The notes beneath the pieces are model-generated. The model was not told where the DNA came from and made no database searches. It saw only the letters and a program-made list of their open reading frames with translations. 6,485 bases of DNA from an uncultured Clostridia bacterium (lineage in GTDB: Bacteria; Bacillota; Clostridia; Christensenellales; UBA1242), in contig CAMUJQ010000054.1 in assembly GCA_947089305.1 (NCBI GenBank), positions 1 through 6,485 of the forward strand, written 5' to 3'. Below, piece by piece: positions 5,873 to 6,485 of the stretch (position 1 is its first letter; each line of letters begins with the position of its first letter). A program made the translations under genes and the position numbers.

Positions 5873-5903
5873 AAAAAAACAGCTAATACCTAGCTGTTTT
5901 TTT
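5873..5903 (+). terminator. Strong terminator of the XRE operon, symmetrical
   Basis: AAAAAAACAGCTA (5873-5885), loop ATACC, TAGCTGTTTTTTT (5891-5903): a perfect 13-bp stem ending in seven T. The A-run on the left makes it functional on the minus strand too, where it would end the lysS-Nudix operon. It coincides with the point where the histidine-phosphatase remnant stops. Confidence 0.9.
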
Positions 5904-6033
5904 AAACTCAAATTTTAATACTTCAGCGCTTTTTAAAGTTAATTTTAGTAAATTCCCATCATCTGGGATTCCATTAAAATGTTTTTAAATTATCATCGGT
6001 TTGCCCGTGTCTGACATAAAAATTTGTTGTCAA
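5883..6033 (-). pseudogene. Histidine phosphatase (phosphoglycerate mutase-like) remnant, frameshifted and 3'-truncated
   Basis: Reading the minus strand from TTG at 6033 gives MTTNFYVRHGQTDDNLKTF and then a TAA (5976-5974). Dropping one T in the TTTT at 5979-5976 restores the frame as NGIPDDGNLLKLTL, then KSAEVLKFEFKKTARY, and a TAG (5885-5883). The family normally begins with a strand then RHGxT, with the catalytic His in RHG, often followed by FNG...D and an LT..G..QA helix; all of these can be traced in order. Full-length members are near 180-200 residues, but only about 50 remain here and nothing homologous is seen beyond the terminator hairpin. It starts 5 nt after the Nudix stop, so it was probably the next gene of that operon. 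A weak GAG-type ribosome binding site precedes it. The final residues (KKTARY) may be hairpin sequence rather than original gene. Confidence 0.7.
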
Positions 6034-6038
6034 AAATT

Positions 6039-6446
6039 TTACTCTATTATTAACTTATTCAAAATAGTGTTATATACTTCTTTATAAGTTGTATCTTTAG
6101 GAAAATTATCAAATAATTTTATCTCTTCCATTTCAAAATTTGGAAGAGATTCAATTTTTTCTATATCTGCGAATAAAATTGCTCCATAAGATTTTTCTTT
6201 ATTTTTTTCAATTGAATAATATCTAATAAATTTTAAGTTTTTTGCTATTGCACCACTTTCCTCATATAACTCTCTTTTTGCAGCGTCCAAAAGTGTTTCA
6301 CCGTTTTCAACGTGACCACCACAAGTTTCCCAAGTATCTCTTTCTTTGTGCTTGCAAAGCAACCATTTATTATTATATTTTGCAAAAACAACAACAAAAT
6401 TAACTAAATGTTCTTTTATCTTTTTATGTATTTTAACTTTTTGCAT
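6039..6446 (-). CDS. Nudix hydrolase family protein
   Basis: A 135-residue enzyme of the family that hydrolyses nucleoside diphosphates linked to another moiety (for example oxidised dNTPs, nucleotide sugars or ADP-ribose). The Nudix box is complete: G44-x5-E50-x7-R58-E59-L60-x-E62-E63-x-G65-A66, with the metal-binding glutamates present. It is preceded by WLLCKHKERDTWETCGGHVENGE-type strands, similar to MutT-like and IPP-isomerase-like small Nudix proteins. Substrate cannot be read from the sequence. ATG follows AAGG about 7 nt upstream; an ATG at 6463 is out of frame. It lies 8 nt after the end of the predicted lysS and 5 nt before the phosphatase remnant, forming one minus-strand operon. 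Confidence 0.9.
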   Translation of the reverse strand: MQKVKIHKKIKEHLVNFVVVFAKYNNKWLLCKHKERDTWETCGGHVENGETLLDAAKRELYEESGAIAKNLKFIRYYSIEKNKEKSYGAILFADIEKIESLPNFEMEEIKLFDNFPKDTTYKEVYNTILNKLIIE

Positions 6447-6454
6447 TTTCTACC

Positions 6455-6485
6455 TTACTTCATAAGTGGGAACAACACAACATCG
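6455..6485 (-). CDS. lysS: Lysyl-tRNA synthetase (class II), C-terminal end only
   Basis: The minus strand entering the window reads, in frame, DVVLFPLMK followed by TAA (6457-6455). The preceding partial codon ends in C, compatible with Arg. Class II LysRS proteins characteristically end in a motif-3-adjacent IRDVILFP-(L/T/Q)-M-(K/R) tail, which this matches closely. Only nine codons are inside the window, so the call rests on a short but distinctive tail. The 8-nt gap to the Nudix ATG indicates an operon. If correct, it marks a housekeeping boundary on the right of the SLOG/XRE module. Confidence 0.6.
   Translation of the reverse strand, partial: DVVLFPLMK

Noticed and set aside
5954..5968. 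TCCCA-TCATC-TGGGA hairpin
   Set aside because: Five-base arms inside the phosphatase remnant's coding sequence with no U-run; explained by codons.
4453..6014. TCAGACACG (4453-4461) and CGTGTCTGA (6006-6014) as inverted repeats bounding the SLOG/XRE module
   Set aside because: Only 9 bp match with no extension, which is expected by chance in 6.5 kb, and the right copy lies inside the RHGQT codons of the phosphatase remnant.

Overview
The window reads as chromosomal DNA from a low-GC Firmicute, most likely an uncultured clostridial lineage. This is inferred from the AT-rich Lys/Ile/Asn-heavy proteins, AGGAGG-type ribosome binding sites, the mraZ-rsmH-ftsL-ftsI gene order and a transpeptidase carrying a PASTA domain. 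No rRNA, tRNA, CRISPR array or transposase gene was seen.

Layout. Positions 122-4214 (minus strand) hold the start of a division and cell wall (dcw) cluster: mraZ, rsmH, a long FtsL-like protein and an FtsI/SpoVD-type PASTA transpeptidase. The genes overlap or nearly touch. They are driven by a good sigma-A-type promoter at 4246-4274, which sits inside a 10-bp-periodic array of TGGTT-type repeats that look like MraZ boxes. A hairpin with a U-run closes the operon immediately after ftsI, so the usual mraY/mur genes are not co-transcribed in an obvious way. All four dcw genes start with TTG, whereas the complete non-dcw genes start with ATG. Positions 1-70 form an inverted-repeat element with a C8 tract.

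Upstream of mraZ lies an accessory-looking module: a divergent YpsA/DUF1273-like SLOG-fold gene (minus) facing two tandem paralogous XRE-family repressors (plus). The roughly 280-bp very AT-rich control region between them holds a promoter for each side plus several palindromes and a 13-bp direct repeat. The XRE pair ends in a strong 13-bp-stem terminator.

The right end holds a minus-strand operon: the last codons of a gene whose C-terminus matches class II lysyl-tRNA synthetase, a Nudix hydrolase 8 nt later, and then a broken remnant of a histidine phosphatase. The remnant has an intact RHGQT motif, one frameshift and no 3' part, and it explains most of what looks like an empty 200-bp gap.

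The most interesting points are the histidine-phosphatase remnant at the edge of the XRE/SLOG module, the MraZ-box array, and a YpsA-like protein (a family tied to cell division in Bacillus and Staphylococcus) with two dedicated repressors beside the dcw cluster. The functional links are inference; the sequence patterns were read directly.
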